A stretch of 64,000 nucleotides of DNA from NCBI GenBank assembly GCA_029224465.1, contig JAQXUQ010000002.1:1-64000 (forward strand), in the 5' to 3' direction. The position numbers and the translations under genes were made by a program. The notes beneath the pieces were generated by a model that saw only the letters and a program-made list of their open reading frames with translations, had not been told where the DNA came from and searched no databases. Positions 63,164 through 64,000 of this stretch are shown piece after piece. Every line of letters starts with the position of its first letter. The stretch's first letter is position 1. The DNA comes from Bacillota bacterium. GTDB taxonomy: Bacteria; Bacillota; Clostridia; Lachnospirales; Lachnospiraceae.

Positions 63164-64000
63164 TCATTCCGCGTCCTTTTTTGCGAAAATCTCCCGAAGA
63201 GATTCGGTATACGGCGCCCGTGCAACCCCGTACTCTGTGACAATGCCCGTGATCAGCGTATGATCCGTCACGTCAAACGCCGGATTGTAAACCTTGATCC
63301 CTTCCGGCGCCATCCGTTTCGCATACCACATTTCCGTGACCTCCTCCGGCTTTCTCTGCTCGATCGGAATTTCATCGCCGGTCTGCAGCGACATATCGAT
63401 CGTAGAGGTCGGCGCGCAGACGTAGAACGGAACGCCATAATGCTTCGCGGCAAGCGCGAGGAGACTCGTTCCGATCTTGTTGGCGGCATCGCCGTTGGAA
63501 GCAACGCGGTCGCAGCCGACAAAAACGGCCTGCACCTTACCGGTCTTCATCAAAGAGGCGGACATATTATCACATTCCAGAGTGACATCCATTCCGGCGC
63601 TCGAGAGCTCGAACGCGGTCAGCCGGCCACCCTGCAGGAGCGGTCTTGTCTCATCGCAGTAAATATGGAAATTATACCCCCGCTCATGTCCGAGATACAT
63701 CGGCGCAGTCGCCGTACCGTAGCGGATCGTTGCGAGCTGCCCCGCATTACAGTGCGTCAGAAGGCCGTCCCCGGGCTTTACAAGCGCAAGCCCGTTTTCG
63801 CCGATCCGGCGGCAGACTTCGACGTCTTCATCCCGGATCGCCACACATTCTTCATGCAGCCGTTCCACAATCTCCCGCATCGTCAGTCTGTCATTTTCTC
63901 CGCACGAGAGAAAAACCTTTTCCATCCGGCGGAGCGCCCACGACAGATTCACAGCGGTAGGGCGAGAGGAATTCAGATAATCTTTTTTTTTCTCGAATGC
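63164..64000 (-). CDS. mtnA: S-methyl-5-thioribose-1-phosphate isomerase, N terminus beyond the window
   Basis: The frame stays open to the right edge, so about 70 N-terminal residues are missing. The enzyme isomerises 5-methylthioribose-1-phosphate to methylthioribulose-1-phosphate in methionine salvage. [20 protein letters not shown] carries the catalytic Cys, [20 protein letters not shown] carries the catalytic Asp, and [17 protein letters not shown] appears just inside the edge. [16 protein letters not shown] is a further signature. The internal GTG at 63950-63952 is not the real start. With metNIQ it shows attention to sulfur amino-acid recovery. Confidence 0.94.
   Translation of the reverse strand, partial: AFEKKKDYLNSSRPTAVNLSWALRRMEKVFLSCGENDRLTMREIVERLHEECVAIRDEDVEVCRRIGENGLALVKPGDGLLTHCNAGQLATIRYGTATAPMYLGHERGYNFHIYCDETRPLLQGGRLTAFELSSAGMDVTLECDNMSASLMKTGKVQAVFVGCDRVASNGDAANKIGTSLLALAAKHYGVPFYVCAPTSTIDMSLQTGDEIPIEQRKPEEVTEMWYAKRMAPEGIKVYNPAFDVTDHTLITGIVTEYGVARAPYTESLREIFAKKDAE

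Overview
The window looks like a chromosome segment of an anaerobic Firmicute, most probably a Lachnospiraceae-like Clostridium relative. The evidence is gene content (DUF3842, DUF4317, C69 dipeptidase, GH94 cellobiose phosphorylase, metNIQ, ThiT, an extracellular FMN/FAD reductase), strong AGGAGG-type ribosome binding sites, many TTGACA/TATAAT promoters with 17-base spacing, many intrinsic terminators and moderately high GC. This is inference from content; no 16S gene or other species marker is present.

Layout. 1-2350: a group II intron, cut by the left edge, sits just downstream of the terminator of an apparent structured non-coding RNA that has a near-consensus promoter. 2535-5570: a cell-wall-anchored VWA surface protein and a CYTH-domain protein. 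5642-9255: a heterodimeric ABC exporter. 9404-11694: an LDH-family dehydrogenase, a candidate regulatory RNA with C-rich loops, and an AraC regulator. 11706-17942: malQ, a LysR regulator, a MATE pump, cardiolipin synthase and a Nudix hydrolase. 18197-21852: a lipoprotein, a DEAD-box helicase with an attenuator-like leader, and a nucleotide-sugar dehydrogenase fused to an N-terminal XRE DNA-binding domain. 21981-28686: a P-loop kinase, an ECF S component, DUF3842, a YheO-type regulator, a MATE pump, DUF4317 and a C69 dipeptidase. 28847-33304: a giant secreted flavoprotein with two FAD heads and three FMN-binding domains. 33536-35312: two tRNA-Gly genes, ThiT and a PrsW-like protease. 35562-38834: the metNIQ methionine transporter with a leader that encodes a Cys/Met-rich peptide. 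38970-43626: a GH13 enzyme, a nuclease-helicase fusion and an HPr-like protein. 43934-49117: asnA, gdhA, an rRNA methyltransferase, an RdgB pyrophosphatase and a phosphoesterase. 49118-50135: a repeat-rich spacer and six tRNA genes. 50494-55912: a radical SAM protein, a LacI regulator divergent from cellobiose phosphorylase, and tRNA-Arg. 56025-59808: a membrane protein, MoxR ATPase and VWA protein operon. 59959-64000: CstA, thiolase and mtnA (cut by the right edge).

How the genes fit together. Much of the window serves glucan and amino-acid fermentation: malQ and GH13 process maltodextrins, cellobiose phosphorylase cleaves cellobiose to glucose-1-phosphate, the LDH-like enzyme and thiolase handle fermentation products, and gdhA and asnA assimilate ammonia. 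C69 dipeptidase, CstA, metNIQ and mtnA point to peptide, carboxylate and sulfur-amino-acid use. The double-headed flavoprotein probably disposes of electrons outside the cell. Many genes have visible regulatory architecture: attenuators, operators overlapping promoters, and leader RNAs.

The observations most worth following up are the non-coding RNA at 1878-2315, the XRE-dehydrogenase fusion with a matching palindrome over its own promoter, the Cys/Met leader peptide before metN, the C-rich-loop RNA upstream of the LDH-like gene, and the two-headed flavoprotein.
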